From NCBI GenBank assembly GCA_022822125.1, contig JAJECF010000145.1:1-5646 (forward strand): 5,646 bases of DNA. Reading direction: 5' to 3'. Positions 5,617-5,646 of this stretch are shown here, in pieces. The stretch comes from Alphaproteobacteria bacterium (GTDB taxonomy: Bacteria; Pseudomonadota; Alphaproteobacteria; Bin95). The notes under the pieces are model-generated. The model was given only the letters and a program-made list of their open reading frames with translations, was not told the DNA's origin and ran no database searches. How positions within the stretch are numbered: the first letter of the stretch is position 1; every line of letters begins with the position of its first letter. The position numbers and the translations under genes are program-made.

Positions 5617-5646
5617 GCGCGGATACGAGACTGGTGGCAGGGGATA

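Larger units (their letters stand above)
5511..5646 (-). mobile_element. Probable group II intron 3' end, inserted antisense in the CoA-transferase gene (partial)
   Basis: Homology to CoA-transferases ends at about 5511. The minus strand of the following DNA carries, in order toward 5511, a domain V-like hairpin (5579-5547), a G-rich linker, a domain VI-like hairpin (5539-5515) and a TAC tail (5514-5512) that fits the usual AY intron 3' terminus. This order and spacing match bacterial group II intron 3' ends as I remember them. The intron body and its reverse transcriptase gene would lie beyond 5646. Strand choice rests on two asymmetric details: a 2-nt bulge on the 3' side of the domain V stem, and a GTAA (GNRA) loop on domain VI. 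An antisense intron could not splice out of the CoA-transferase mRNA. The exact boundary (5508-5512) is not resolvable from one side. Confidence 0.6.

Overview
This GC-rich window (about two-thirds G+C by eye) looks like the chromosome of an alphaproteobacterium. Four things point there: a TimA/Tim44-domain protein divergent from fxsA and secB, a FabI with the [12 protein letters not shown] loop, the fabI-aroC adjacency, and the codon use. The genus cannot be told from this sequence.

Layout: (1) 1-812, plus strand: the 3' part of an alpha/beta-hydrolase with the complete haloacetate (fluoroacetate) dehalogenase active-site set; its N-terminus lies outside the window. (2) 816-2532, minus strand: a compact operon read right to left, fxsA, a histidine-phosphatase gene (4-nt overlap with fxsA), secB, and a small membrane-protein ORF. 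It ends 3 nt from the dehalogenase stop. (3) 2533-2611: a short divergent control region. (4) 2612-5221, plus strand: a Tim44-domain gene, fabI (enoyl-ACP reductase) and aroC (chorismate synthase), tightly packed, with fabI and aroC overlapping in a TGATG. (5) 5284 to the end: the first 76 or so codons of a CaiB/BaiF-type CoA-transferase (family III) gene, broken near 5511.

The two divergent operons are core housekeeping. One carries envelope and export factors (FxsA, SecB, a predicted small membrane protein). The other carries a membrane-anchored Tim44-domain protein and enzymes for fatty-acid and aromatic amino-acid synthesis. The flanking dehalogenase and CoA-transferase look like accessory catabolic genes.

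The most unusual part is the right edge. At about 5511 the CoA-transferase reading frame runs into DNA whose minus strand folds into two hairpins with the architecture of group II intron domains V and VI. I read this as the 3' end of a group II intron inserted antisense in the CoA-transferase gene, with its body outside the window. The domain V triad position reads AAC rather than AGC, so this copy may be degenerate. I see no CRISPR array, tRNA or rRNA.
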